Below, piece by piece: positions 33,329-41,763 of a DNA stretch of 64,000 nt. The stretch lies in contig CATQHB010000002.1 in assembly GCA_958295765.1 (NCBI GenBank), positions 2,592,091 to 2,656,090 on the forward strand, given 5' to 3'. The notes beneath the pieces are model-generated. The model was not told the origin of the DNA. It saw only the letters and a program-made list of their open reading frames with translations, and did not search any database. The stretch is from an uncultured Dehalococcoidia bacterium. GTDB lineage: Bacteria; Chloroflexota; Dehalococcoidia; Lucifugimonadales; UBA3495. Made by a program: the position numbers and the translations under genes. Positions within the stretch are counted from its first letter, which is position 1. Each line of letters starts with the position of its first letter.

Positions 33329-33379
33329 GGCCAGGCTTATCTAACCCGGAAACGCAGCGGTCAGAGTAGAGTATAGGTT

Positions 33380-33916
33380 ATGACAGAGATACTGCCCCCG
33401 CCCGGGCGCAACACCCCGGAGGGCCACATGGTCATCAGCCGCGGTTTTGTTGACCACGCCCGCAATCAGTTGGCTCGGGGCAACCGGCTCCAGGCCTCGG
33501 AAAAATTGTGGGGCGCCGCCGCCCACGCCCTCAAGTCCATTGCCGTTCAACGGGGCTGGCGGCACGGCCACCGCAGCTATATATTCGCCATTGCCGAACA
33601 ATTGGGAGAGGAGTACGGCCGGCCCGACTTTACCAACAAGCTGAGCATTGCCGACTCGATGCACGTCAATTTTTATGAAAACGAGCGAGGCGAGTATTCC
33701 ATTAGCAACGCCATAGCGGAAGTTGAACAGTTCGTTGACGATTTGGATGAGGTGCGCTCTGCCCCGCCCCGTCCTTTTACAGTGGAGACTAACTCGGCCC
33801 GGGACCGTTTGCAGCGGTTGCTGGGCAAGCGGGTCAAGTTGGGCGACCATTCCGACGTGGGCTTTGCCCAAGCGCCGCGCCGCCGCCGGGCCAGGGGCGA
33901 CAACGGACGGCAGTAG
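33380..33916 (+). CDS. PaREP1/HEPN-like protein, copy 2
   Basis: 178 residues, differing from the preceding protein at 14 positions by eye (about 92% identity), nine of them between residues 76 and 113; the DNA stays very similar, including the first 30 codons and the last 60. Here the central motif reads HVNFYENERGEYSIS. This is a young tandem duplication. A tandem HEPN pair without a neighbouring nucleotidyltransferase does not look like a standard toxin-antitoxin locus. Confidence 0.65.
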   Translation: MTEILPPPGRNTPEGHMVISRGFVDHARNQLARGNRLQASEKLWGAAAHALKSIAVQRGWRHGHRSYIFAIAEQLGEEYGRPDFTNKLSIADSMHVNFYENERGEYSISNAIAEVEQFVDDLDEVRSAPPRPFTVETNSARDRLQRLLGKRVKLGDHSDVGFAQAPRRRRARGDNGRQ

Positions 33917-33995
33917 GGCCGGAGCAACGGCGCTTATCCATAATCCTGTTACCGATTACCGATTCTGTTACCCGATTATCAGAGGTTAAACGAAT

Positions 33996-35165
33996 ATGGT
34001 TTTCCCCCGGCCCCCTGCTGAAACCGCCCCCGTTGCCCCTACCGGACGCCGGCGCCGCCGCCGGCGGGAGCGGGAGCAGACGGCGGAAACCGGGCGGCAA
34101 CAATCCGCCCGCCGCGCCGAGGAAGGCCGCCGCCAACGCCTGGCGATCATCATCGGCGCCCTGCTCATCCTGGCGATTCTTGCCATCGTCGCCGTCGGCT
34201 ACTACCGGGAGTTCTACCAGCCGCCCCGGACGCTGGCCGGACAGGTTCGCGACGTCCGGTTCACTATGGGCGACCTGGTTGACCGCATCCGGGTACTCCA
34301 GGGAGTCAACCGCTACCAGGGTGGCCGGGTCGATTTGAGCACCGTCCCCTTTGAGTATCTCCAGGATATGATTCACGCCGAAATCCTGCGCCAGGCGTCC
34401 CCCGGCCTCGGTTTCTCCGTTACCGATGCCGACGTTAGCGCGGAACTGGAACGCCGTTTCAAGCCCACTCCCCCGCCGGGGCAGGAAGTGGATGCCGGCC
34501 AGTTGCAGCAGGAGTATGAGAACGCCCTGACCAATTTCCAGACCGCTACCCGCCTTTCCGAAGAAGAATACCGGGTGCTGGTGGAAGAAGACTTGCTGCG
34601 CCGCCAACTCTTTATCGTCATCGGCTCCGGCCTACCGGAACAGATTGAGCAAGTGGAAGCGGCGTGGATTCGCTTGGAAACCGACGGCCCGGTTGACCCT
34701 CAGGAAGTGCGCGACCGGCTGGAGCGGGAGGATTTTGCCGTCGTTGCTGCCGAGATACACCGTTCCGCCGGATTTACCAACCCGCAAGGCTATGCCGGCT
34801 GGGTGCCGCCGGAGGCTTTCCCCGATTTGGATGAAACCCTTTTCGGCAACCCGGACCGGGAACGGGACCCGCTGCCGGTGGGGGAAATCAGCAACCCGGT
34901 CTTTACCCAGGACGGAACTTACATCGTCCACAAGATTTCCGGCCTGGAGGAACAGGAACTCTCCGACGTTATGGCCTTCCAGCTAAGCCGGGAACGGGTT
35001 GACCAATGGTTTAACGACCAGCTATCCCAGGGTTCCGATGACGGCTGGCTGAAAATAAACTTCGACAGCGAGCGCTACGCCTGGGTCGCCGACCAGGTGC
35101 AGCTTTCCGCTCCCCGTATGCAGCAGCCCCCGCCGGGCCAGCCCGCCGGGCCGGGGTTCCCCTAG
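33996..35165 (+). CDS. SurA/PpiC-type peptidyl-prolyl isomerase, membrane-anchored
   Basis: 389 residues. A basic cytoplasmic start (RRRRRRRERE), one transmembrane segment (IIIGALLILAILAIVAVGYY, about 50-69), then a SurA-like N-terminal chaperone region (FTMGDLVDRI, YLQDMIHAEILRQA) and a parvulin-like region near residues 225-315 (LEREDFAVVAAEIH, AGWVPPEAFP, LPVGEISNPVFTQDGTYIVHKIS). The last part is Pro/Gln/Gly-rich. It should fold secreted proteins outside the cell membrane. Its stop TAG shares its final base with the GTG start of the homoserine dehydrogenase. Confidence 0.85.
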   Translation: MVFPRPPAETAPVAPTGRRRRRRREREQTAETGRQQSARRAEEGRRQRLAIIIGALLILAILAIVAVGYYREFYQPPRTLAGQVRDVRFTMGDLVDRIRVLQGVNRYQGGRVDLSTVPFEYLQDMIHAEILRQASPGLGFSVTDADVSAELERRFKPTPPPGQEVDAGQLQQEYENALTNFQTATRLSEEEYRVLVEEDLLRRQLFIVIGSGLPEQIEQVEAAWIRLETDGPVDPQEVRDRLEREDFAVVAAEIHRSAGFTNPQGYAGWVPPEAFPDLDETLFGNPDRERDPLPVGEISNPVFTQDGTYIVHKISGLEEQELSDVMAFQLSRERVDQWFNDQLSQGSDDGWLKINFDSERYAWVADQVQLSAPRMQQPPPGQPAGPGFP

Positions 35166-36529
35166 TGGCGGGGCAGCCGGAGCATAAGACGCCGGGCGGG
35201 AGCGAATCCCCGGAAATACCGGGCGATGCCATCAACGTCGGCCTTTTGGGGTTGGGCGTGGTCGGCGGCGGTGTCGCGGCCACCCTGCTGGAGCAGCGGG
35301 ACGCCATCGCCGCCCGAGTCGGTCGCCCGGTTAACCTGAAAAAGGCGCTGGTGCGCGATGCCGCCAGAGCCAGGGACGCGGCCATACCCACCGACTTGAT
35401 TACCACCAACCCGGAGGAAATCCTGGCCGACGGCGACATCCGGCTGGTGGTGGAAGTCATCGGGGGCGTCAGTCCGGCCACCCAATACCTGAAAGACGCC
35501 CTGGCCGGCGGCAAGCACGTCGTTACCGCCAACAAGGAAGTAATGGCAAAGCACGGGCCGGAACTGCTTTCCCTGGCCCGCCAGAACCGGGTCAACCTGC
35601 TTTTCGAGGCCAGTGTCGGCGGTGGCATCCCCATCGTCGGCTGCTTGATGAAGGAACTCCAGGCCAATCAGTTCCGCTCCATCCGCAGCATCATCAACGG
35701 CACCACCAACTACATCCTCACCCGCATGGCAAACGACCATACCGACTTTCACCAGGCCCTGGCCGAGGCCCAGGAACAGGGCTACGCCGAGGCCGACCCG
35801 GCCAACGACATTGAGGGCATCGACGCCGTATATAAGCTGTCCATCCTGGCCGGCCTGGCCTTTCACCACCGGGTAGCCCCGGAGGACATCTACCGCCAGG
35901 GCATCGCCCACCTGCAACCCCAGGACTTTCGCTACGCCAGCGAGTTGGGCTATGCCATCAAGTCCCTGGCAATCGCCACCCTGGAGAACGAGGATATTCA
36001 GGCCCGGGTATATCCGGCCCTGATTCCCCTGGGCGATATGCTTGCCAAGGTGGATGGGGTGTATAATGCGGTGGAGGTGGAGGGCGGCCTCTGCGGGCGG
36101 GTGCTCTTTCACGGACGGGGCGCCGGACGGGGGCCAACGACCAGCGCCGTAGTGGGGGATTTGCTGGAAATAGCCGCCAAGCTGGACTCGGAACCGGCCC
36201 CGGCCCCGTCAGCAGCGCCCGGCGCGGCCAGCCCGCCGGAACGGCCCTGGCGCATCAAGTCCATTGACGACCTGGAATGTAAGTATTTTCTCCGGTTGAA
36301 CATCGCCGACCGGCCCGGCGTGCTGGCCCAGATTGCCCGCATCCTCGGCGAGCAGAACATCAGCATCGCGTCAGTGCTGCAAAAAGACACCAATCCGGCG
36401 GCCCAGACTGCGGAAATAGTCATCACCACCCACCCGGCCCGGGAGTCCTCCGTCCAGAAGTCCCTGGAGTTGGTCGCCAACCTGGAGGTGGTGCAGGAAA
36501 TCAGCAGCCTGCTGCGGATTGAGGAGTAG
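35165..36529 (+). CDS. hom: homoserine dehydrogenase
   Basis: 454 residues: N-terminal NAD(P)-binding domain (GLLGLGVVGGGVAATLL), catalytic region with GGKHVVTANKEVMAKHG, SVGGGIPIVG, IINGTTNYILTRM and EADPANDIEGIDAVYKLSILA containing the catalytic acid residues, and a C-terminal ACT domain (RPGVLAQIARILGEQNISIASVLQ) likely for feedback by threonine. It makes homoserine for threonine and methionine. GTG 35165 overlaps the previous stop by one base. thrC follows after one inserted methyltransferase gene. Confidence 0.95.
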   Translation: MAGQPEHKTPGGSESPEIPGDAINVGLLGLGVVGGGVAATLLEQRDAIAARVGRPVNLKKALVRDAARARDAAIPTDLITTNPEEILADGDIRLVVEVIGGVSPATQYLKDALAGGKHVVTANKEVMAKHGPELLSLARQNRVNLLFEASVGGGIPIVGCLMKELQANQFRSIRSIINGTTNYILTRMANDHTDFHQALAEAQEQGYAEADPANDIEGIDAVYKLSILAGLAFHHRVAPEDIYRQGIAHLQPQDFRYASELGYAIKSLAIATLENEDIQARVYPALIPLGDMLAKVDGVYNAVEVEGGLCGRVLFHGRGAGRGPTTSAVVGDLLEIAAKLDSEPAPAPSAAPGAASPPERPWRIKSIDDLECKYFLRLNIADRPGVLAQIARILGEQNISIASVLQKDTNPAAQTAEIVITTHPARESSVQKSLELVANLEVVQEISSLLRIEE

Positions 36530-36543
36530 GGTTAATCCCGCCA

Positions 36544-37941
36544 ATGATTGACCAGCATTTACTCACCAGGGACGTGCGCGCTCTGGCCCTGAACTGGCTC
36601 CGGGAAGGACTGCCGGCGCCGTTGGCCGGCGCGCTGGCCCTGGGCTTGCCCGAATGGGATGCGCGCCTGGACTGCTGGCGGGTGGCCCTGGTTCCCGCCG
36701 GCCAGCCTCGGCAGCCGGTAGGCGAACTTCAGGTTGACCGGGACGGCGCCGTTATCCGGGCGCCGGAACCGGCGCTGATCGCGGAACGCTTGAAGGCCCT
36801 TGCTCCCGGGAAGCCGACCCGCGTCGTGGCGCGCAAAGCGGAACGCTCGAAGGCGGTCGCTCCCGGGAAACCGACCCGCGTCGTGGCGCGCAAAGCGGAA
36901 CGCTCGAAGGCGGTCGCTCCCGGGAAGCCGACCCGCGTCGTGGCGCGCAAAGCGGAACGCTCGAAGGCGGTCGCTCCCGGGAAGCCGACCCGCGTCGTGG
37001 CGCGCAAAGCGGAACGCTTGAGGGCGGTTGCCCCCGGTAAGCCGGCGCGACGCGTGGTGCGCAAAGCGGATATTGCCTTTCCCCCCGTCCCCAACAAGGT
37101 AGTCCTGGGCGACTGCCGGGCCGTGCTGCCGGAGTTTCCGCCGGACAGCGTGCAACTGGTTTTTACCTCGCCGCCCTACTTCAACGCCAAGCCCGAATGT
37201 GCCGAGTACGTTGATTATTCCTCCTACCTGGATTTCCTGGAGCAAGCCTTTGCCTCCTGCCATACCGTGCTGGCCGAGGGCCGTTTCCTGGTGGTCAACG
37301 TATCCCCGGTGCTGGTGCGGCGCACCTCCCGCAGTACCGCCAGCAAGCGGCTGCCCATTCCCTTTGACCTGCATCCCATCCTTGACCGTATCGGCTTTGA
37401 GTTCATCGACGATATTATCTGGCGCAAGCCGGAGGGCGCCGGCTGGCACCTGGGCCGGGGCCGCCGGTTCGCCGCCGACCGCCAGCCCCTGCAATACAAG
37501 CCGGTTACGGTAACCGAGTACCTGCTGGTCTATCGGAAAAAGACGGACCGCCTGATTGACTGGAACCTGCGGAACCATCCCGACCGGACGGCGCTGGAGC
37601 GTTCCCTCATCCGGGGCGAGTATGACAAAACCAACGTCTGGGACCTTACCCCGGCCAGCCACGCCGGGCATCCCGCCGTCTTTCCCGAGGAACTGGTCAG
37701 TCGGGTCATCCGGTACTATTCTATTGAAGGCGACAGCGTCCTCGACCCCTTTGCCGGCGTCGGCACGGCGGGGCGGGTAGCCGCCAGTATGGGGCGCCGG
37801 TTCGTGCTGGTGGAAAAGCGGCGGGACTATTTTGAGGTGATGCAGCGGGAGTTGGGGAAGTTGCCCAACACCGGCCCGGTCGATTTTGACGATTTGCAAT
37901 ACCGGTGGAGCGCGGATGACGCCGAACTTGTACGACCTTAA
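36544..37941 (+). CDS. DNA methyltransferase with internal 19-residue repeat tract
   Basis: 465 residues. Residues 1-85 are unassigned. Residues 87-176 are 4.7 copies of a basic 19-residue unit (APGKPTRVVARKAERSKAV). The rest is a beta-class methyltransferase: motif IV FTSPPYFNAK comes first, target-recognition-like region in the middle, then motif I DPFAGVGTAGRVAASMG near the C-terminus. TSPPY is typical of N4-cytosine and some N6-adenine enzymes. No restriction endonuclease is adjacent, so it looks like an orphan regulator or protective enzyme. It is inserted between hom and thrC. Confidence 0.85.
   Translation: MIDQHLLTRDVRALALNWLREGLPAPLAGALALGLPEWDARLDCWRVALVPAGQPRQPVGELQVDRDGAVIRAPEPALIAERLKALAPGKPTRVVARKAERSKAVAPGKPTRVVARKAERSKAVAPGKPTRVVARKAERSKAVAPGKPTRVVARKAERLRAVAPGKPARRVVRKADIAFPPVPNKVVLGDCRAVLPEFPPDSVQLVFTSPPYFNAKPECAEYVDYSSYLDFLEQAFASCHTVLAEGRFLVVNVSPVLVRRTSRSTASKRLPIPFDLHPILDRIGFEFIDDIIWRKPEGAGWHLGRGRRFAADRQPLQYKPVTVTEYLLVYRKKTDRLIDWNLRNHPDRTALERSLIRGEYDKTNVWDLTPASHAGHPAVFPEELVSRVIRYYSIEGDSVLDPFAGVGTAGRVAASMGRRFVLVEKRRDYFEVMQRELGKLPNTGPVDFDDLQYRWSADDAELVRP
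36802..37071 (+). repeat. 57-bp in-frame tandem repeat in the methyltransferase gene
   Basis: Units start at 36802, 36859, 36916, 36973 and 37030 (the last partial). Units 2-4 are almost identical at DNA level, so the array is young and likely to vary in length. Confidence 0.92.
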
Positions 37942-38016
37942 TTCCGCCGGTGGAGTAGAGCAGATTAAACCGGCCAACCTTATCCGGCGGCCGGTACTTA
38001 CCCTATCCTGATGGTA

Positions 38017-38022
38017 TATAAT
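38017..38022 (+). promoter_or_regulatory. candidate -10 box before thrC
   Basis: TATAAT 69 bases before the thrC start; no clear -35 hexamer. Confidence 0.35.
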
Positions 38023-38090
38023 CTCCGGCAACCGGGGTTCACCAAGAACAGCAGAGGCGCGCAGTTTGGGATTTCAGAATAGCAGGTAGT

Positions 38091-39152
38091 ATGGGCGTCG
38101 GGGTATTAAATAAATATAAAGAGTTTCTGCCGCTGACCGAGGCTACCCCCATTTTTTCCCTGGGGGAAGGGGATACGCCCCTGGTCAAGTCGAACCGGCT
38201 GGGCGCCGAACTGGGCTGTTCGGAGCTTTACTTCAAGCTGGAGGGCTGCAACCCGACCGGTTCTTTCAAAGACCGGGGCATGGTCGTCGCCATTGCCAAG
38301 GCCCGGGAAGCCGGCGCCAGCGGGATTATGTGCGCCTCCACCGGCAATACCAGCGCCAGCGCCGCCGCCTACAGCGCCTACTGCGACCTGATGGCTTTCG
38401 TGCTGATTCCCAAGGGGGAGGTGGCCCTGGGCAAACTGGCCCAGGCTATGGCCTACGGCGCCAAAATCATTATGGTGGACGGCAACTTTGACGCCGCCCT
38501 GAGTCTGGCCCGGGATTTTACCGACAAGCACTCCATTACCCTGGTCAACTCGGTCAATCCCCACCGTTTGGAGGGCCAGAAAACCGCCGCCTTTGAGGTG
38601 GCCGACGTGCTGGGCGACGCGCCGGACTACCTGTTTATTCCGGTGGGCAACGCTGGCAACATCACCGCCTACTGGAAGGGGTTTGTCGAGTATCACCGCC
38701 TGGAGCGCACCAAGACCCTGCCCCGGATGATGGGTTTTCAGGCCGCCGGGGCCGCGCCGATCGTCCACGGCCAGCCCATTGCCAACCCGCAGACCATCGC
38801 CTCGGCCATTCGCATCGGCAACCCGGCCAGTTGGCAGCCGGCCCTCAAGGCCCGGGACCAGTCCGGCGGGATAATCGATATGGTGAGCGATGACGAAATT
38901 CTGGAAGCCTACCGGCTCCTTTCCTCCAAGGAGGGCCTGTTCGGGGAACCGGCCTCGGCGGCCTCGGTAGCCGGGCTGATTAAGCAGGTACGCCAGGGGT
39001 TGAATCTGTCCGGGCAGCGGGTAGTATGTATCATTACCGGCACCGGCCTTAAAGACCCGGACTTGGCGGTCAGCAGCATCACCGCCCAGACCATCGAGGT
39101 AGAGCCAACCCTGCGCGCAGTGGAGGAGGCGGCCCTGGCAACGGTGGGGTAA
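38091..39152 (+). CDS. thrC: threonine synthase
   Basis: 353 residues, the short fold-type II form. [11 protein letters not shown] start, PLP-lysine segment [11 protein letters not shown] (Lys in SFKDR), [16 protein letters not shown], the phosphate-binding loop [13 protein letters not shown], and [13 protein letters not shown] with TGTGLKDP near the end. It converts O-phosphohomoserine to threonine, the step after homoserine kinase, which is not present here. It follows hom by one gene. Confidence 0.95.
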   Translation: MGVGVLNKYKEFLPLTEATPIFSLGEGDTPLVKSNRLGAELGCSELYFKLEGCNPTGSFKDRGMVVAIAKAREAGASGIMCASTGNTSASAAAYSAYCDLMAFVLIPKGEVALGKLAQAMAYGAKIIMVDGNFDAALSLARDFTDKHSITLVNSVNPHRLEGQKTAAFEVADVLGDAPDYLFIPVGNAGNITAYWKGFVEYHRLERTKTLPRMMGFQAAGAAPIVHGQPIANPQTIASAIRIGNPASWQPALKARDQSGGIIDMVSDDEILEAYRLLSSKEGLFGEPASAASVAGLIKQVRQGLNLSGQRVVCIITGTGLKDPDLAVSSITAQTIEVEPTLRAVEEAALATVG

Positions 39153-39241
39153 TCGCTACCTTTGCTTTCCTGGCCGGGAGACAATGGGGCAAACCGTGAT
39201 AGAATACAACCATCCGGTAATCGCGGGGTAAGATAATAACA

Positions 39242-39469
39242 ATGAGCGATACCCGGTTGGACGTAGTAGAGGCGCGGCTGGAGGACTTGCGGGAGGGGCA
39301 AAGGGAAACCAATGCTCGGTTTGACGCCTTTCAGCAGCAAATCAATACCCGGTTTGACACCTTTCAACATCAGTTCAATGCCCGGTTTGACCGGCTGATA
39401 CTGGCGCTGGTAGCCGTCGGCGTATCCCAGGTCGGGGTGATTGTAACTCTGGTAATCCGCGGAAACTAA
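39242..39469 (+). CDS. small coiled-coil membrane protein, copy 1
   Basis: 75 residues. An acidic start (DTRLDVVEARLEDLREGQRE), an 11-residue repeat built on ARFDAFQQQIN (two full units), then a C-terminal membrane segment ILALVAVGVSQVGVIVTLVI ending in RGN. It should form a coiled coil on one side of the membrane with a tail anchor. First of three tandem paralogues; downstream of its stop lies a 65-base copy of the folE 5' end. Confidence 0.6.
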   Translation: MSDTRLDVVEARLEDLREGQRETNARFDAFQQQINTRFDTFQHQFNARFDRLILALVAVGVSQVGVIVTLVIRGN

Positions 39470-39534
39470 AGGGCCGGTAACATCATCATCCAACAACGCA
39501 TCGAACATACCGCCGCCGACTGCCGGAGGCGCTA

Positions 39535-39807
39535 ATGACAATGACAACAGGTGATCCCCGGTTAGAGGTAGTGGAGGCACGGCTGGAGGATTTGCGGGAG
39601 GGGCAACGGGAAATCAATGCCCGGTTTGACACCTTTCAAGAGCAGATGAACGCCCGGTTTGACGCCTTTCAGGAACAGATGAACACTCGGTTTGACGCCT
39701 TTCAAGAGCGGTTCAATGCCCGGTTTGACCGACTGATACTGGCGCTGTTAGCCATCGGCGTAGCTCAGATTGGGTTGCTGATAACACTGGTAATCCGCGG
39801 AAACTAA
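39535..39807 (+). CDS. small coiled-coil membrane protein, copy 2
   Basis: 90 residues. Same plan as copy 1, with three to four 11-residue units (ARFDTFQEQMN) and the anchor ILALLAIGVAQIGLLITLVI. ATG at 39535; a second in-frame ATG two codons later is the alternative. Units differ mainly by Thr/Ala and Glu/Gln swaps. Confidence 0.6.
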   Translation: MTMTTGDPRLEVVEARLEDLREGQREINARFDTFQEQMNARFDAFQEQMNTRFDAFQERFNARFDRLILALLAIGVAQIGLLITLVIRGN

Positions 39808-39872
39808 AGGGCCGGTAACATCATCATCCAACAACGCATCGAACATACCGCCGCCGACTGCCGGAGGCGCTA

Positions 39873-40178
39873 ATGACAATGACAACAGGTGATCCCCGGT
39901 TAGAGGTAGTGGAGGCACGGCTGGAGGATTTGCGGGAGGGGCAACGGGAAATCAATGCCCGGTTTGACACCGTTCAGCAGCAGATGATTACCCGGTTTGA
40001 CACCGTTCAAGAGCAGATAAACGCCCGGTTCGACGCCTTGCAGGAGCAGATAAACGCCCGGTTCGACGCCTTGCAGCAACAAATCAATGCCCGGGTTGAC
40101 CGGCTGATACTGGCGCTGTTAGCCGTCGGCGTAACCCAGATCGGGGTGATTATAACCCTGGTAATCCGCGGAAACTAA
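39873..40178 (+). CDS. small coiled-coil membrane protein, copy 3
   Basis: 101 residues, with four to five 11-residue units (ARFDALQEQIN) before the anchor. It starts exactly 338 bases after copy 2 with an identical first 90 bases, so copies 2 and 3 come from a recent duplication that also carried the intervening folE fragment. The number of units grows from copy 1 to copy 3. Function unknown. Confidence 0.6.
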   Translation: MTMTTGDPRLEVVEARLEDLREGQREINARFDTVQQQMITRFDTVQEQINARFDALQEQINARFDALQQQINARVDRLILALLAVGVTQIGVIITLVIRGN

Positions 40179-40193
40179 AGGGCAGGTAACATC

Positions 40194-40754
40194 ATCATCC
40201 AACAACGCATCGAACATACCGTCGCCGACCTGCTGGAGGCGCTGGGGGAAAACCCCCGGCGTCCGGGCCTGCGGGAAACCCCCCAGCGGGTGGCCCGGAT
40301 GTATGGCGAACTGTTCTCCGGCCTGGGCCGGGACCCTCAAGACGCTATTGACGCCGTCTTTGACGAAACCGGCAGCGACCCGGTTATCCTGCGCAACGTC
40401 GCTTTCTATTCTATGTGCGAACATCACCTGCTCCCCTTCTTTGGCCGCGCCTGCCTGGCCTACGTGCCCAACGGCAAGATAGCCGGCATCAGCAAGCTGG
40501 CCCGCGCGCTGGAGTTAGCCAGCCGCCGGCCCCAGGTGCAGGAAAGGTTGACCGGCCAGGTGGCCGACGCCATCTTTGCCGCCCTCAACCCTCGGGGCGT
40601 GGCGGTGGAATTGGCCGCGGAACACCTGTGCATGGCAATGCGCGGGGTGCAGCAGCCGGGGGTAAAAGTAGTTACCACCGCCGTCCGGGGCGACTTCTCC
40701 GACGGCCGGTGGGACCGGGACAGCCTGCTGGCCTTGCTGCGGAGGGATGAGTAG
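40194..40754 (+). CDS. folE: GTP cyclohydrolase I
   Basis: About 187 residues. Zinc and active-site motifs are intact: SMCEHHLLPFFGRACLAYVPNGKIAGISKLAR, QERLTGQVADAI and AEHLCMAMRGV (Cys, His, Cys ligands). The first GTG is at 40290, but the family's N-terminal helix is encoded before it (QQRIEHTVADLLEALGENP, then RPGLRETPQRVARM) back to a stop at 40176-40178, and there is no ATG, GTG or TTG in that stretch. I place the start at one of three consecutive ATC codons (40191-40199) after AGGT at 40184; a shorter GTG start would lose 32 conserved residues. It makes dihydroneopterin triphosphate for folate. The gene overlaps the next by eight bases. Confidence 0.9.
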   Translation: MIQQRIEHTVADLLEALGENPRRPGLRETPQRVARMYGELFSGLGRDPQDAIDAVFDETGSDPVILRNVAFYSMCEHHLLPFFGRACLAYVPNGKIAGISKLARALELASRRPQVQERLTGQVADAIFAALNPRGVAVELAAEHLCMAMRGVQQPGVKVVTTAVRGDFSDGRWDRDSLLALLRRDE

Positions 40755-41763
40755 TTTGCGGGATACTTTGACCGCCACGCCCCTCAACTCCTTTCAGGAA
40801 ATCCAGGCCGAATGGCTGGGTCTCCTGGCCCAATGCCCGGTCAATACCGTCTTTCTGATGCCCCAGTGGCAGGAAATCTGGTGGGACGCTTTCCGCAACG
40901 GGCGGGAAATGGCCGGGTTTTACCTGCGCCAGCCGGAGGGCGTAACCGCCATTGCCTCCCTGGCCCGCCAGGGCCGCGCCCTTTCCTTCGTCGGCAACTC
41001 GGAGACCTTTGACTACAACGACTTTATGATTCGTCCCGGCGGCGAGGCCGATTTCTTTGCCGCGCTCCTGGGCTGGCTGGAGCAGGAAAACTGGGAGGCG
41101 CTGGAACTGCCCTCGCTGATTGAAACCTCCCCCACTCTGGAATATCTGCCCGAATTAGCCCGCCAGCAGGGGTACGCGGTGGAAATCTCCCCGGAGGACG
41201 TAACGCCGGGGCTGGCCCTGCCGCCCACCTGGGAGGAATACCTGGCCGGCTTGTCCAAGAAAAACCGCCACGAGTTGCGCCGTAAGCTGCGCCGCCTGGA
41301 ATCGGTGGAAAACTGGCGCTGGTACTCGGTAAGGGAGCCGGCGGCGGTGTCCGACCGGCTGGACGACTTTCTAACCCTGATGCGCCAGAGCGACCCGGAA
41401 AAGGCGGCCTATATGACCCCGGAACGGGAAGCCTTTTTCCGCCGGGTGGCCCAACGCACCGCCGAGCTGGACCTGCTGCGCCTCTATTTCCTGGAACTGG
41501 ACGGGCAGGACGTGGCTGCCTCCCTCTGTTTCGACTACAACGGCACCCGGTTCCTGTATAACAGCGGGTATAACCCGGAGTACGGGTATTACAGCGTGGG
41601 CCTGCTGCTTAACGCCCTGTGCCTGCGGGAGGCCATTGAGCTGGGGCAGGGGTATTTCGATTTTCTGCGCGGGCCGGAGTCTTACAAGTATCACCTGGGC
41701 GGCCAGGACCGGAACATCTACCGTATGGTGGTAAGCAAACCGATGGCGGGGAGCAACAGTTGA
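40747..41763 (+). CDS. GNAT-like acetyltransferase (BioF2/FemAB-type fold)
   Basis: 338 residues. The C-terminal half carries the double-GNAT signature of the CelD/BioF2-like family: LSKKNRHELRRKLRRL, LRLYFLELDGQDVAASLCFDYNGTRFLYNSGYNPEYGYYSVG and ELGQGYFDFLRGPESYKYHLG. In other bacteria such genes lie in polysaccharide or cell-envelope clusters, acting on amino-sugar or aminoacyl acceptors. Start ATG 40747 overlaps folE. Its stop overlaps the TTG start of the glycosyltransferase, so folE, this gene and the glycosyltransferase form one coupled unit. Confidence 0.75.
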   Translation: MSSLRDTLTATPLNSFQEIQAEWLGLLAQCPVNTVFLMPQWQEIWWDAFRNGREMAGFYLRQPEGVTAIASLARQGRALSFVGNSETFDYNDFMIRPGGEADFFAALLGWLEQENWEALELPSLIETSPTLEYLPELARQQGYAVEISPEDVTPGLALPPTWEEYLAGLSKKNRHELRRKLRRLESVENWRWYSVREPAAVSDRLDDFLTLMRQSDPEKAAYMTPEREAFFRRVAQRTAELDLLRLYFLELDGQDVAASLCFDYNGTRFLYNSGYNPEYGYYSVGLLLNALCLREAIELGQGYFDFLRGPESYKYHLGGQDRNIYRMVVSKPMAGSNS

